A stretch of 64,000 nucleotides of DNA from Synechococcus sp. MVIR-18-1 (GCF_014279835.1 NZ_CP047942.1:1116001-1180000), one strand, 5' to 3'. Positions 46,489 to 57,496 are shown, numbered from the stretch's first letter. Notes: a model not told the origin generated them from the letters alone. A program made the numbers and translations.

Positions 46489-46761
46489 TTATTTCGTCAT
46501 GAAAGAAAGCCATCTGGATCGATTCTTTTTGGTGGTAAACGTCTTATTTACTTCGATTTCATCGATTTCGTCTGCGCACTCAATGTGATAAATCTCTTTG
46601 AGAGTGTTTGAGTATGCAAGGCAGCGTTGGCGAACCTCCATAGGCTCTGCATAGTATTTTCCATAGGCCGCATTTGTTCTTAATTCATGATCTGGTTTGA
46701 TAACTGATTCAGCAAATAGGTCAAGAGCGCGTCGACAGGCTTCGGGACAAGAGGAAGGCAT
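46489..46761 (-). CDS. Hypothetical protein
   Basis: A 90-aa protein starting MPSSCPEACRRALDLFAESV, with helical segments and four cysteines (5, 9, 48 and about 62). The C-terminus is basic (TTKKNRSRWLSFMTK). It resembles small picocyanobacterial proteins in style, but I do not recognise a family. Isolated between two long gaps. Confidence 0.5.
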   Translation of the reverse strand: MPSSCPEACRRALDLFAESVIKPDHELRTNAAYGKYYAEPMEVRQRCLAYSNTLKEIYHIECADEIDEIEVNKTFTTKKNRSRWLSFMTK

Positions 46762-47126
46762 GGGTAGAGGTGAATTTGGCTTATCAAAGCGAGCTATCGC
46801 TTGTTTGTTGCTTGATATTTGGCAAAAACGACAAGTATATATACTTAAGGATTGGCAGTGGAAGCTAGGGCTACTTCTGGGCTGAATCCCTAAAGGAATA
46901 GCAAGCTAGAGCCTCAGAGAGGATTGTTGTCACTATTAATTTCATCGCTAAGCAATAACTAGCGGCACTACTACTGCCTGGAAATTACCAAAATCGATGG
47001 GAGATTGTTCGCTGAAACGTGAGCCACCCAGCCTGTCCAGGTTCTCGTAATGGGGTAGCTGATCCTTCTTGGGTTATTGGCAGCTTTAGGCGACGGATTT
47101 AAGCCATAGAGCCAATCGGAACCGTC
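46762..47126. other. Gap downstream of lptC
   Basis: About 365 bp with no supported gene, RNA or strong terminator. The AT-rich part near 46835-46850 (TATATATACTTAAG) could be the promoter of the minus-strand hypothetical gene. Confidence 0.4.
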
Positions 47127-48344
47127 TTAAAACAACACCGGAGGTTGAGAGCTCTTGGATGTCTGATCCTGACCGTTTGCCTTCTCCTCAATCGTGAGCT
47201 CGGAACGCACCTTGTTACCTGGCGCAGAAAAAATCAGTGCCCCCTTCTCGCCGATGGATCCGTTGAGCTTTTGTGCCTCTGTAATTTGATTGTTGTCATC
47301 GCGTTCTACTCGAACGTCTCCTGTCGCTAATATCTCGTCTGTTTCCCAATTCCAACGGCACTGGCGAGAGAATAAACGTTCACCTGGTTGCTTAATTCGG
47401 CAGACTTCAGGAATTATCACAGTATTTTGGTTGAGTTCAGCACGGAATTTTTCGCCGTTGATCTGGATTTTATTGATCAATCCCTCGAATGGATCAGTAC
47501 TGCTAATAATTTGTTTGCGGAAATTCCAGGTTGTATCTTTTGCACGTAAAAGGCCTTTGTTTTTAGGCATAGTCACAATCACAGGAGATTTAACCGTGAT
47601 CATTCCTTTTAGTGTATTTCCGTTCAATTCCCGTCCTTTTAATTGTTCAAGAACAACGCCCTCTTGATCAAGGCGTTGTCCGAGAACGGGTCCTTCTGCT
47701 GTGAGCGCGCCGTTTTCTAAATTCCATAGCGTCTTCCCTGCTTGAATAGCCGTATCTGGTTTCTTGGTGAGCGCCAGTTTGTCTTTCCATCGATACAGTT
47801 GGACAGGACTGGTTAGCGTGAGATCATTGGTGTCTTGCTGAAGAACAGCTACGGTTGCTGTGATCCTTGAACGAGCATCAAAAGCGCGTGGCTGTATTTC
47901 CATGGCTAGACGTGAATATTTTGGTTGCCAGCGGAGTCTTTCGCCTTTAAACAATATTTTTTGCCCATTAAGCTGTTGTAGTTGAACATCACCTTCAAGG
48001 ATAATTTGCTCGCCATCATTGAAGACGACCGCATAGTCAGCCCTGATTTTAAAAGAAGGTTTATTGTTGCTAAATAGAACTCCACTGGGTAGCTTGGCTC
48101 TTACTAATCTTCGAGAAAATTCATATCGAGCTTCAGGACTCGAAAGGATCCAGTCGGGATCTCCATTGGATTTTTTCTGCTCTAGCTCCAGCTTGCGAAA
48201 CACAAAAGGTATGGGTGCTGCTTTTTCCGAGCGGTTCCTTGTTGAGGAGGAGCAGCCCAGCAAAAGGGCACCAACAATGACTGGTGAGATCCAGATCGTT
48301 TGTTTCAGAATTCTGCTGGAATGGTATGGCTTCGCAAGAGTCAC
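47127..48344 (-). CDS. lptC: LPS export periplasmic protein LptC
   Basis: A 405-aa lipoprotein: a signal ending at the lipobox LLGCSSS (Cys31), then a long repeated beta-jellyroll of the OstA/LptC class (phrases such as ILEGDVQLQQLNGQKILFKG and EILATGDVRVERDDNNQITE recur). Typical proteobacterial LptC is about 190 aa; this is about twice as long, which is usual for cyanobacterial members and suggests two jellyroll units. It bridges the permease and LptA. Its ATG overlaps the metG stop; the other lpt genes are 40 kb away. Confidence 0.85.
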   Translation of the reverse strand: MTLAKPYHSSRILKQTIWISPVIVGALLLGCSSSTRNRSEKAAPIPFVFRKLELEQKKSNGDPDWILSSPEARYEFSRRLVRAKLPSGVLFSNNKPSFKIRADYAVVFNDGEQIILEGDVQLQQLNGQKILFKGERLRWQPKYSRLAMEIQPRAFDARSRITATVAVLQQDTNDLTLTSPVQLYRWKDKLALTKKPDTAIQAGKTLWNLENGALTAEGPVLGQRLDQEGVVLEQLKGRELNGNTLKGMITVKSPVIVTMPKNKGLLRAKDTTWNFRKQIISSTDPFEGLINKIQINGEKFRAELNQNTVIIPEVCRIKQPGERLFSRQCRWNWETDEILATGDVRVERDDNNQITEAQKLNGSIGEKGALIFSAPGNKVRSELTIEEKANGQDQTSKSSQPPVLF

Positions 48345-49885
48345 AATGCTTCCTCAAGTTCCAGTCGTTGCATGACTGGCTGAGGCTGGGGGAGGGGATG
48401 GCCTGATTCGAGGCCTCCCCATACCAGTTGTCCAGACCAGTTGTCTAAATCTGAGGATTGGTTGAGCTGGGCCAAAATCCGCTCGCTTAAATCGGGAACG
48501 AGGGGTTGCAGGAGCCAACCCACCAGTCGAGCGCTTTCAAGGACTCCATAGAGATCCAAAGCAACTTCGGCGTCTTGACCACCCTTCTTCATTTTGCTCC
48601 AAGGCGCTTGGTCGTTGAGGTATCCGTTCGCTTGAATGGCAAGCTGAAGAATGGCCTCAGCTGCTTTCTGAAAGGCCATGGAGGGCATGGACTCGCGGAC
48701 AGTTGCGATGGCTGTTTCGGCTGCTTGGCGTAACGCATGGTGATCGCTGTCTTTGGACTCAACGATGGGTGTGGACTCGTTGAACCATTTGCGAGACATC
48801 GAAGAGGTTCGATTTAGTAAATTGCCGATGGTGTTGGCGAGGTCATTGTTGACGAGATCAACAAAACGCTGTTGTTGGAAATCACCATCATCTCCAAATT
48901 GAATATCGCGCAAGAGATACCAGCGCACGGCATCGGTGCCGCAACGATCCAAGAGCACGTCTGGATCAAGAACATTGCCAATCGACTTGCCCATTTTTTG
49001 CCCCTCTCTGGTTAAAAAGCCATGTCCGAATACTTTTTTGGGTAGAGGTAAACCTGCTGACATCAACATTGCTGGCCAATACACAGCATGGAAACGCAGG
49101 ATGTCTTTGCCAATCACATGTTGATCTGCAGGCCAGCCAACAGCGTTTAGGCGTTCAAGGTCAATACTCCCACCGTCATCTAATAGAGCTGTGAGGTAGC
49201 CAAGTAAGGCATCAAACCAAACATAAAAGGTGTGGCCTTGATGTCCTGGTACAGGTAATCCCCAGTCCACATTGACCCTTGAAATGGAAAAGTCGCGCAA
49301 TCCTCCCGCTACGAAATTCTGAATTTCTTTGCGCCGACTTGCTGGTGCAATGAAATCAGACTGGTTGAGAAGAGCTTCAATTTTGTCCTGGAAGTGCGAT
49401 AAACAAAAGAACAGGTTCTCCTCATCTCTCCATTCCAATGGTTTCTGGTGGATGGAACAGGTTGGGTTGATTGCTTCGGCAGGATCATCTTTGAACTCCT
49501 CGCAGCCGACGCAATACCAACCGGTTTGACGGCCGCTACGGATATCTCCAGCCTGTTCACAGCGTTGGAAAAACTGTTGGACGAGAGGTAAATGGCGAGC
49601 CGATGTCGTGCGGACAAATCGATCGTGGCTGATGTCCCATTCTTTCCAGGCTTTTTCGTAGCTGGCTGTGACCCGATTGCAGTGATCGATAGGACTGATT
49701 CCTTGATCAGCGGCTGTGCGTTGAATCTTTTGACCATGTTCATCCACGCCAGTCACAAAGACCACTTCATGGCCTTCAAGTCTTTCAAAGCGAGCCAGTG
49801 CGTCACAGGCAACGGTGGTGTAAGTGCTACCTAGATGTGGTTTGTCGTTGACGTAGTAAAGAGGGGTTGTAAGGGTATAAATCAT
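48341..49885 (-). CDS. metG: Methionyl-tRNA synthetase
   Basis: A class I aminoacyl-tRNA synthetase, 514 aa. The HIGH-like signature (NDKPHLGSTYT) is at residues 13-23, the catalytic Cys region includes TGWYCVGCEEF (one zinc-type cluster), and the KMSKS-like loop is KMGKSIGN. The anticodon-binding helical domain follows; no C-terminal EMAP domain, consistent with the short form. It forms a 4-bp overlapping pair with lptC. Divergent from the TerB-fusion gene at 49946. Confidence 0.95.
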   Translation of the reverse strand: MIYTLTTPLYYVNDKPHLGSTYTTVACDALARFERLEGHEVVFVTGVDEHGQKIQRTAADQGISPIDHCNRVTASYEKAWKEWDISHDRFVRTTSARHLPLVQQFFQRCEQAGDIRSGRQTGWYCVGCEEFKDDPAEAINPTCSIHQKPLEWRDEENLFFCLSHFQDKIEALLNQSDFIAPASRRKEIQNFVAGGLRDFSISRVNVDWGLPVPGHQGHTFYVWFDALLGYLTALLDDGGSIDLERLNAVGWPADQHVIGKDILRFHAVYWPAMLMSAGLPLPKKVFGHGFLTREGQKMGKSIGNVLDPDVLLDRCGTDAVRWYLLRDIQFGDDGDFQQQRFVDLVNNDLANTIGNLLNRTSSMSRKWFNESTPIVESKDSDHHALRQAAETAIATVRESMPSMAFQKAAEAILQLAIQANGYLNDQAPWSKMKKGGQDAEVALDLYGVLESARLVGWLLQPLVPDLSERILAQLNQSSDLDNWSGQLVWGGLESGHPLPQPQPVMQRLELEEAL

Positions 49886-49945
49886 GGTCGTCCCGGGGTG
49901 ATCCCCTTCCGGCCTTGGATCCTAACGACCTCCCTTCGTTTCGTC

Positions 49946-50596
49946 ATGCCACTTCTCAACGTTGCGTCTGTCGATGAGGCCAGGTCAACTTGGCTGGCAG
50001 CGTTGCACCATTTGGCCCTTGTTGATGGAGACTTCGATCCTGAGGAACAGCGGCTGCTGGCCGAGCAGCTCAATGAAGACTGTCCACTTCAAGGTTTTGA
50101 TTGGAACCACTGCCGTGCTCCCGATTGTTCTGACATCAACCGTCTGTTCTCTTCAGACCCCAATCGTGCGGAGCAATTCCTGAGGTCAGCGGTCGTGGTT
50201 GCTTTAGCGGATGGTCATCTCAGCCAATCTGAACTTGATTTACTCCAAACCTGGGCCTCAGCGCTTGGCCTCAACAGTGAACTGATTAACAGCTTGGTTC
50301 CCTGCTCTTCACGGGAGCCCCAGCCTTGGAAACCCTTGGATCCCCTGAAGCAATGGCTCGATGATTTGGATCCTCGTGACGAGAGGATTTCGTCCTTCAT
50401 TGTTCAGCTGATTCCCTCTCAGTGCCCTTTTGAGCGAGACATTATTTTGTTTGGCCGCAAGCTGGTTCATGTCCCAGCGATGTGCAAAATCAATCCCTTG
50501 TACGAGCAGCTAGTAGCGCTGCGTTTTCGTTGTCTTGGCCACCTTTCCATGGATGAACAACTGCGGATCAGTTGTCGCGAATCGGCTCAGGTATGA
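49946..50596 (+). CDS. TerB-like plus Mo-dependent nitrogenase C-terminal domain protein
   Basis: A 216-aa two-part protein from the ATG at 49946. Residues about 5-110 are TerB-like (LAALHHLALVDGDFDPEEQRL and AVVVALADGHLSQSELDLL). Residues about 130-205 match the domain named Mo-dependent nitrogenase C-terminus (DERISSFIVQLIPSQCPFER, then DIILFGRKLVHVPAMCKINP and LYEQLVALRFRCLGHL). The name is historical; such proteins occur in non-fixing cyanobacteria. No nif gene is present here. Its stop overlaps the next ATG by 4 bp. Confidence 0.82.
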   Translation: MPLLNVASVDEARSTWLAALHHLALVDGDFDPEEQRLLAEQLNEDCPLQGFDWNHCRAPDCSDINRLFSSDPNRAEQFLRSAVVVALADGHLSQSELDLLQTWASALGLNSELINSLVPCSSREPQPWKPLDPLKQWLDDLDPRDERISSFIVQLIPSQCPFERDIILFGRKLVHVPAMCKINPLYEQLVALRFRCLGHLSMDEQLRISCRESAQV

Positions 50597-52416
50597 CCAC
50601 GCAAACTTGCCATAGCCCAGTGGTGGTCTGGGGTGGTGGCACGGGCGGTGTTGCCGCCGCCCTTCAAGCTGCTCGATCCGATGCCAAGACACTTCTGCTC
50701 ACCCCAGGTCGTTGGCTCGGAGGAATGGTCAGTACAGCAGGAGTGTGTTGTCCTGATGGCAATGAACTCGCCCCTTGGCAGACCGGCTTGTGGGGTGCCT
50801 TCCTCAGGGCTCTTTATCAAACCGAGCCAGAAGGCCTCGATCAGAACTGGGTGAGTTGTTTTGGTTATCGGCCAACGACAGCTGAACGGATTCTTCAAAA
50901 TTGGGTGCAGGCACTCCCGAATCTTGAGTGGTGGGCTAATTGTCAGCTGCTGGATGTGGAACGTTCAGGATCAGCGGTGCAAGCAGTGCTGATCGAACGC
51001 GCTGGAGGTGTCCATCGCATTGGTTGCGACGTGGTGATCGATGGCAGTGATCGCGGAGAGTTACTGCCCTTGGTTCAGGCACCCTTTCGTTTGGGTTGGG
51101 AGGCTCAGGAGCTGTGGGGGGAACCGAGCGCTCCTCAAGCGCATCGTCTTAAAACGGAAGCCTTTTTTCGAGAGCAGCCAGTGCAGTCACCCACCTGGGT
51201 GGTGATGGGTCAGTTGCACAGCGATCACCCTTTCGCTGATCCTGCGTCAGAGCGGGAACTCGATGCTCCCCCGGTGTTGTCGGAGCCGTTTGAACAGGCC
51301 TGCGCAGCCTTTGGTGTGAATCGCACCATCAGTTACGGGCGCTTGCCTGGGGGATTGGTGATGCTGAACTGGCCCTTGCATGGCAACGACTGGCATCGAG
51401 GATTAGATCGAGCTTTCGACCCCAATCCCAAGGTCCAGCAGGAGCTGATGGCTGAAATGCAAGCCCACAGCCTGCATTTTGCCGATGAACTTCAGCGGTG
51501 TAGTGCCGGTGGGTTAACGCGGGGCGAGGCGTTCCCCCACGAGTCTGGAAGTCCTGCTCCCTGGTTGGCGGCCATGCCCTATTGGCGTGAGGGGCGCCGG
51601 ATGGTTGGTCTCAAGACGGTGATCGAACAGGAGCTCCTGCCTCAGACGACCGGGCAATCGATCGCTGCGCTTCCATTCAATGACGCTGGTGCGTTGGACT
51701 CGATTGCTGTTGGCAATTACGCCAACGACCATCACTATCCCGGTCCTGATTGGCCGCTTGCCCCCAAAAGCTGTCGCTGGGGTGGCCGTTGGTCCGGGAC
51801 TCCCTTTTGCATTCCCTATCCAGCACTAGTCAGTGCTGACCTGGAGAACTTGTTGAGTGCTGACAAGGCCTTCAGTACTAGCCATATGGCTAACGGGGCC
51901 ACAAGGCTTCAACCGCTTATTTTCAATGTGGGGCAGGCTGCTGGAGCAGCCGCGGCCTTGTCGATTCGGCTCCAGCGTCCACTCGCTGCTCTGCCCGTTC
52001 GCCTTCTTCAAGAGCTCCTGATCGAGGAGCCCACAGCTCCCTCTGGAATCGTTCCGCTTTGGGACACTCCTTGGCATCATCCGGATTGGCAACACAGACA
52101 GCGCGCATGCCTAGATAACCCTGAGCTTCTCGGCGGCGATGGGGCTTGGCTCGGTTCTGATGCGCACTCTGGGATGGCACCTCCTCCCCAGCCTCAACAG
52201 GATGTTTGGTCAGGAACGCTGCTGCCTGATGGCCAAGGTGGATACGAATTGGAACTTGTGAGCGGCCGGCGTTGGCCCTTGATCACCCTCGAGCCTGACT
52301 TGAGCAGTTGGCTGGCGCATCAGGAACGCCCGAAGGCCGTTGAGTTGCTCGCGGTGGCCAACCCCTGGGGGCCCTGGTTACGGGGCATCAGCCTGCAGGG
52401 CTCCAGTGGGATTTAG
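50593..52416 (+). CDS. FAD-dependent oxidoreductase (FAD_oxidored family)
   Basis: A 607-aa flavoprotein from the ATG at 50593 (overlapping the previous stop as ATGA). A dinucleotide-binding start VVVWGGGTGGVAAALQAARS is followed by GRWLGGMVSTAGVCCPDGNE, VVIDGSDRGELLP and a C-terminal FAD contact segment STSHMANGATRLQPL then FNVGQAAGAAAAL. This is the PF12831-like family; the substrate is unknown. It is convergent with the RNB gene (4-bp overlap of ends). Confidence 0.85.
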   Translation: MTTQTCHSPVVVWGGGTGGVAAALQAARSDAKTLLLTPGRWLGGMVSTAGVCCPDGNELAPWQTGLWGAFLRALYQTEPEGLDQNWVSCFGYRPTTAERILQNWVQALPNLEWWANCQLLDVERSGSAVQAVLIERAGGVHRIGCDVVIDGSDRGELLPLVQAPFRLGWEAQELWGEPSAPQAHRLKTEAFFREQPVQSPTWVVMGQLHSDHPFADPASERELDAPPVLSEPFEQACAAFGVNRTISYGRLPGGLVMLNWPLHGNDWHRGLDRAFDPNPKVQQELMAEMQAHSLHFADELQRCSAGGLTRGEAFPHESGSPAPWLAAMPYWREGRRMVGLKTVIEQELLPQTTGQSIAALPFNDAGALDSIAVGNYANDHHYPGPDWPLAPKSCRWGGRWSGTPFCIPYPALVSADLENLLSADKAFSTSHMANGATRLQPLIFNVGQAAGAAAALSIRLQRPLAALPVRLLQELLIEEPTAPSGIVPLWDTPWHHPDWQHRQRACLDNPELLGGDGAWLGSDAHSGMAPPPQPQQDVWSGTLLPDGQGGYELELVSGRRWPLITLEPDLSSWLAHQERPKAVELLAVANPWGPWLRGISLQGSSGI

Positions 52417-54503
52417 TGAGCAGAAGCCACCAGCCTGAGTTGATCACGAGCCGAGTCAACATGCTGCACATTGACGAGCAGGCCCTCACCTGGTTCTGAA
52501 TCTCTTGGACATTCAGCCGCCACATCCATGGCTAGATCGTCAATGCGCACCAGTCCAAGCTGATCCTGAGGACGCAACCAGCGCAAGAACTGAGCAGCCC
52601 ACTGCTCTTTGTGATGGAGTTCAAACCACACCTGTTGCCAGTGGCGTTGGTCTTCCCTCGAAATACCAATGCCTTCACGCACCGCTGCATCAAAGTCGCT
52701 GATGAGCAGTTGCATGGCATCGCGATCCAGGGCTTCCTCGCCATTGAGTTGGGCTTGGAATTGCCGCTGCACAACAAGATCGCCATAGCGGCGAATGGGT
52801 GATGTGGCTTGGGCGTAGGAGGCGAGTCCCAAACTGAAGTGGGCCGCAGGTTGTGTTCCCATCAATCCGCGACTGAGACAGCGCTTGATAGCAGCGAATC
52901 GAACGGCTCCATCTGGCAGTGCCTCCAATTCGGAGCTGGGGGGGAGGTCAGCGGGGAGCTGGCTGCGGAATGGCAAAGCCAGGTCCTGCACTTCCGCAAT
53001 TCGGGCTACCACCGCACCAGCCAAAATCATCGCTTCAGCCACCATCTGCCTGGATCTCCCAGGTTCACTGACCTCAAGAGAGGGCTGACCATCTCGACAA
53101 CGAATCCTGCCTTCTGGCAGATCCATGAGAAGGGCCCCATTGCGAACTCGGCAGTCCCGCCTGCGGCTGAGAAGCGCATCCAATTCTGCTAAATCGGTGT
53201 CTTCTGGTGGCGCTAAGTCGATCAACTCATCGGCGTCTTCATAGCTGAGTCGATAGGTGGGTTGCACCCAGCTGCGTTGGATTCCGTGATCTCCGAGCTC
53301 ACCGTCGCTGGTGAGTTCAGCCCAAATGCTCCAGGCAGCCGTTCGCGTGCGTGCTCGCAAACTGAAAGGCCCCGTCGACAAGCAATCTGGAAACATCGGC
53401 AGATTGCCTTTCGCTAAGTAGAGGCTGCTTCCGCGCCGCCTGGCTTCGAGGTCGAGAGCTGAGTCTTGATCGATCAGTCGCCCCGGGTCTGCGATGTGAA
53501 TCCAGAGTCGTTGCGTGCCATCCTCGCGACGCTCCAGCGCGATCCCGTCATCAATATCTCGCGTGTCTTGATCGTCGATCGTGACGCAGCGTTGATCGCA
53601 AAGATCGATGCGCTTGGAGTCACCGGGGCGTTCGCTTGTATTGAGCTCCACCAAGCGCTCAGCCTCCTCAAGCAGAGCCGGGCTGAATCCTGATGACCAG
53701 GTTGTGCCAGCCATCGATGCGAGTTGATGGGGGTCCCAAAGGCCGAGGTCCACCAAGAGAAGGCGAAGATCTGCCCGGTCTTGATCAAGACGCAGACCCA
53801 CCAGGCTTTGCTGAACGACCCGGTCAAGTTGGGCGAATTCGAGGGACCCTGAAACCACGTCCATGAGTTGTTCCAACCTGTTGCTAAGCGCTGGTGGAAG
53901 GCTTTGCAGATCAAGTTGTTGTCGAGCGCTGAGTAGCTTTTTCCAACGCTGCTCTACTTGCTGTTCAAGAGCTTTGAGCCGTTGTTGTCGGCGTAGCGGT
54001 TTTAGTTCGACAGCCGAGCGAGCCTTGATCTGATCCTGTTTGTAACGGAACCAAAGTTGGGGCCCCATCAAGGCCAACCAACACAGGGCTAATTGGCTCG
54101 GGTTGGTCCCTCCACAGACGAGATCACTAAAAAAGTCGATCTCGACCGTCTCGTCTGATTCCAGGAGCAAGAGCCAAGCTGCGCCCCAACTGCGACGATC
54201 GAGACAGGAGGGATCAAGCTGCTCGGCCTTGAGATGCCATGGAGAAGCCCCCAGTCCATCGGGGAGCTCAGCTCCAGATGGCAGGGGGCAAATGAGATCT
54301 AATTGCCGCTGGGGTAATACAACGGATTTGCGATCAAATCCAAGCTTCAAGCGCGCTTTGCTGCCTTGAAGAGATTCAACGACAGCCAGTTGATTCCCCT
54401 TCGACTCTTGAACGCCGACAAGATCTCCTGGTTGGAGAGCGGACGAAGCCAGTGGATCAGCCTTCTGGGTTAACGAAGGGAAGCAACGCCACAATGCGTG
54501 CAC
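52413..54503 (-). CDS. RNB-domain exoribonuclease (RNase II family)
   Basis: A 696-aa 3'-5' exoribonuclease. An N-terminal OB-like segment ([20 protein letters not shown]) precedes the RNB core, which has the acidic metal cluster [17 protein letters not shown] and HIADPGRLI, then [15 protein letters not shown] and the [16 protein letters not shown] motif; a short S1-like C-terminus ends it. Unlike the 24137 gene, this has the classical D-x5-D-DD catalytic set. It overlaps rpsR by 47 bp if the GTG at 54503 is used; a TTG three codons later is also in frame. Confidence 0.9.
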
Positions 54504-54678
54504 GCTTTACAGCATTGGTCAGGTCGCGCTGCTGCTTGGCAGTCAACCCAGTCAAACGACGAGGAAGGATTTTTCCGCGTTCGGTGATGAATTTCTTGAG
54601 CAGATCCACATCTTTGTAATCAATGGGATCTCCAGGTTTGATCGGAGAAAGACGCTTCTTAAAGAAGGAACTAGACAT
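54457..54678 (-). CDS. rpsR: 30S ribosomal protein S18
   Basis: A 73-aa basic protein with the S18 signature: [20 protein letters not shown], then [22 protein letters not shown], ending in [10 protein letters not shown]. The usual ATG start. It follows rpmG by 38 bp in the same direction and leads into the RNase II-type gene. Confidence 0.96.
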
Positions 54679-54716
54679 AACTCAGGAAAGCTGTTGAACG
54701 ATGGACACCTGCAAAA

Positions 54717-54917
54717 TCACTTGATTTCCTTGTGGAGAGTCATTTTGTTGAGCTGGGGACAGAATTTCATGATCTCCAGCCGCTCAGTGGTGTTCCGTCG
54801 GTTCTTCTCCGTCGTGTATCTAGACACGCCGGGAGAACGCTTTTCGGAGGCGGAGGCGGACCGGCATTCAGTGCACTCGAGAGTGATCACGATCCGGACG
54901 CCCTTGTTTTTAGCCAT
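54717..54917 (-). CDS. rpmG: 50S ribosomal protein L33
   Basis: A 66-aa protein from the ATG at 54917: [20 protein letters not shown], then [11 protein letters not shown] and [20 protein letters not shown]. This is the cyanobacterial/plastid L33 form with two or three retained cysteines. The frame extends 23 codons upstream but that part has no similarity. First gene of rpmG-rpsR-RNase unit; divergent from pheT. Confidence 0.95.
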   Translation of the reverse strand: MAKNKGVRIVITLECTECRSASASEKRSPGVSRYTTEKNRRNTTERLEIMKFCPQLNKMTLHKEIK

Positions 54918-55045
54918 AAAGGACGTTGCGCCGCAGAAGCGAAGCGTAGTAACAAACAACGACTTTACATCTTCAGCTGACAGCACAAACAGTTTTGATG
55001 ATTGCGCGGAGCTTCGTAGGATCGATATCCGATTGAAACGTTGAC

Positions 55046-57496
55046 GTGCGGGTCTCCCTTTCCTGGTTGCAGGATCTCGTCCAGGTAAATGAAGCCGCTG
55101 ATCAACTCGGCGAACGCCTATCCATGGCTGGATTTGAGGTGGAGGAGATCGATGATTTGAGTCGATTCGCCCAAGGTGTTGTGGTGGGCCATGTGTTGGA
55201 GCGCGATAAACATCCCAATGCCGACAAACTCAGTGTCTGTGTTGTGGACATAGGGGCGGAGGAGACGGTTCAGATCGTTTGTGGTGCCAGCAATGTGCGG
55301 GCAGGCATTCATGTTCCTGTCGCCACCATTGGTGCTGTTCTTCCTGCGGTCAATCTCACGATTAAGGCTGGTGAGCTGCGTGGAGTGGCGAGCCAGGGAA
55401 TGATTTGTTCGCTCGCAGAGCTCGGGCAACCCACCGACGTTGACGGCATTGCTGTCTTGGACGATCTGCTTGAAAGCCTTCCGGCACCTGGTACGGCAGT
55501 GGCGTCTTGCCTTGGGTTGGATGACACTGTTCTGGAATTGGCGATCACCGCGAATCGGCCAGATGGTCTGTCGATGACAGGTATTGCAAGGGAAGTGGCG
55601 GCACTGACAGGTGCCGCCCTGCAGTTGCCCAAGCCGGTGGCGCCACAGGCGACAGCTGATTTGAACCCCTCAGCCGACCATGCTGCTGCCATGAAAGAGG
55701 GGGGTGTGTACGCCTTGACCGAAGTGAGTGGTCTCGATGGTGGGAAAGATGCTCCTGCCTGGCTTCAACAGAGACTTCTCCGGGCTGGTGTAAAACCCGT
55801 TAACGCGATTGTGGACATCACCAATTTGGTGATGTTGGAACAAGGTCAACCTCTCCATGCCTTTGACCTTGATGCCTTGGAACGGTTGTGTGGACCCGAT
55901 CTCAAGCCAGCTGATTTTGGACTTAGGCAAGGACTGGCGAAGGAACCCTTTACGGGATTAGATGGCCGCACCATCACGGTTGACGAGCGTGTTCAGTTGG
56001 TCACCTGTCGTGATCGACCGGTTGCGATTGCGGGGGTGATCGGCAGTGCTGAGAGCGGAGTCACGGCCACGACCACCAAAATCTGGTTGGAATCAGCCCT
56101 GTTCACTCCCGCCTCGATTCGCAGCAGCAGTCGTGCAACAGGGTTGCGCACGGATGCCAGCTCTCGTTACGAAAAGGGGTTACCGCGTCAGATCACCTTG
56201 CCTGCAGCGGGTCGTGCACTCGAACTGATGGAACAGCTCCTAGGCGGAGTGGCAGGCCGCAGTTGGCTGTGCTGTGCCGAGGAAGGCCCGGAACCCGTGG
56301 TGACCCTTCGCCGTCATGCTCTTCATCAACTTCTTGGTCCTTTGGCTTCTGAAGAAGAAGAGGGATCCGATGTGAGTGATCAACAGGTAGAGGATTGTCT
56401 TTCCGCACTCGGCTGCCACCTCAGCTCTACTGAGGATGGCTGGACGGTGGTTGTGCCTCCCTCCCGTCGGATGGATCTTCTTCGCGAGGTGGATCTGATC
56501 GAGGAGGTGGCGCGTCTTGTGGGATTCGACTGTTTTGGTGCTCACTTGCCTGACCCCCTGGCTCCCGGGGGTCTTACGGACATGCAGCAGGCGGAGCGTC
56601 GGTTGCGTCGCCGCCTTTGCAGTGCAGGGCTTCAAGAGATCACCTGCTTATCGCTTACGGGCGCTGATGCGGATGATCCCAATCGCATTCCAATCAGTAA
56701 CCCACTGTTGGCGGAAACCAGCCATCTCAGAACCACGCTCTGGCAGGAGCATCTCCAGATTTGCCAACGCAATCTTCAGGCTTCTCAACCCGGTTGTTGG
56801 CTGTTCGAAATTGGTCATGTTTTCCATCCCCAGGACAGAGAGATTGTGCAGACAGCACGTCTCGGCGGCGTGATTTGCGGAGAACGGCGTGTTTCACGCT
56901 GGGCGACCAGCGGCAAGGCACTCGCTCCGGATTACTTCAAGGCTCGCGGAGCACTCGCCACTGTTTTGAACTCCTTGGGTCTTGAAACCCAAGACCGTCC
57001 CCTAGCGGATGACCCCCGTCTTCATCCCGGGCGGGCTGCAGCGGTGGTGGTGGAAGGCCGAACCCTTGGTTGCTTTGGTCAGCTCCATCCGGTTTTGTGT
57101 GCTCAGTACGAGCTCCCCGACGCCACCTATCTGTTTGATCTTGATCTCCCCCGTCTCCTGGAAGCGGTGACGCGTCGCAATCGTTGGGTGCCTTCCTTCA
57201 AAGCGTTCTCGACACTGCCTGCGATGGAGAGGGATCTTGCGATGCTTGTGCCGAAGACATTGCCAGCTGCAGACTTAATGCAAGCCATTCGTAAAGCTGG
57301 CAAGCCACTTCTAGAAAGTGTGGAGTTGATCGACCGATTTGAAGGAGGTCAACTTCCTGATGATCAATGCAGCCAAGCCTTTCGACTTCGCTATCGCGGT
57401 AAAGACAGCACGCTTACGGATGAGCAACTTCAGCCCGTACAAGACAAAGTTCGGCAAGCCTTGGTTAAACAATTCAAGGTTGAACTGCGCAGTTGA
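55046..57496 (+). CDS. pheT: Phenylalanyl-tRNA synthetase beta subunit
   Basis: An 816-aa subunit of the (alpha-beta)2 PheRS. Domains in order: B1 and the EMAP-like tRNA-binding domain ([19 protein letters not shown] near 48-66), B3/B4 editing region, B5, the class II-like catalytic fold, and the C-terminal ferredoxin-like anticodon-binding domain ([20 protein letters not shown], then [16 protein letters not shown]). GTG start. The last 23 bases overlap the convergent rlmD. pheS is not in the window. Confidence 0.96.
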   Translation: MRVSLSWLQDLVQVNEAADQLGERLSMAGFEVEEIDDLSRFAQGVVVGHVLERDKHPNADKLSVCVVDIGAEETVQIVCGASNVRAGIHVPVATIGAVLPAVNLTIKAGELRGVASQGMICSLAELGQPTDVDGIAVLDDLLESLPAPGTAVASCLGLDDTVLELAITANRPDGLSMTGIAREVAALTGAALQLPKPVAPQATADLNPSADHAAAMKEGGVYALTEVSGLDGGKDAPAWLQQRLLRAGVKPVNAIVDITNLVMLEQGQPLHAFDLDALERLCGPDLKPADFGLRQGLAKEPFTGLDGRTITVDERVQLVTCRDRPVAIAGVIGSAESGVTATTTKIWLESALFTPASIRSSSRATGLRTDASSRYEKGLPRQITLPAAGRALELMEQLLGGVAGRSWLCCAEEGPEPVVTLRRHALHQLLGPLASEEEEGSDVSDQQVEDCLSALGCHLSSTEDGWTVVVPPSRRMDLLREVDLIEEVARLVGFDCFGAHLPDPLAPGGLTDMQQAERRLRRRLCSAGLQEITCLSLTGADADDPNRIPISNPLLAETSHLRTTLWQEHLQICQRNLQASQPGCWLFEIGHVFHPQDREIVQTARLGGVICGERRVSRWATSGKALAPDYFKARGALATVLNSLGLETQDRPLADDPRLHPGRAAAVVVEGRTLGCFGQLHPVLCAQYELPDATYLFDLDLPRLLEAVTRRNRWVPSFKAFSTLPAMERDLAMLVPKTLPAADLMQAIRKAGKPLLESVELIDRFEGGQLPDDQCSQAFRLRYRGKDSTLTDEQLQPVQDKVRQALVKQFKVELRS

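Noticed and set aside
49946-50596. Evidence of nitrogen fixation
   Set aside because: The nitrogenase C-terminal domain name is historical; no nif structural or accessory gene is present.
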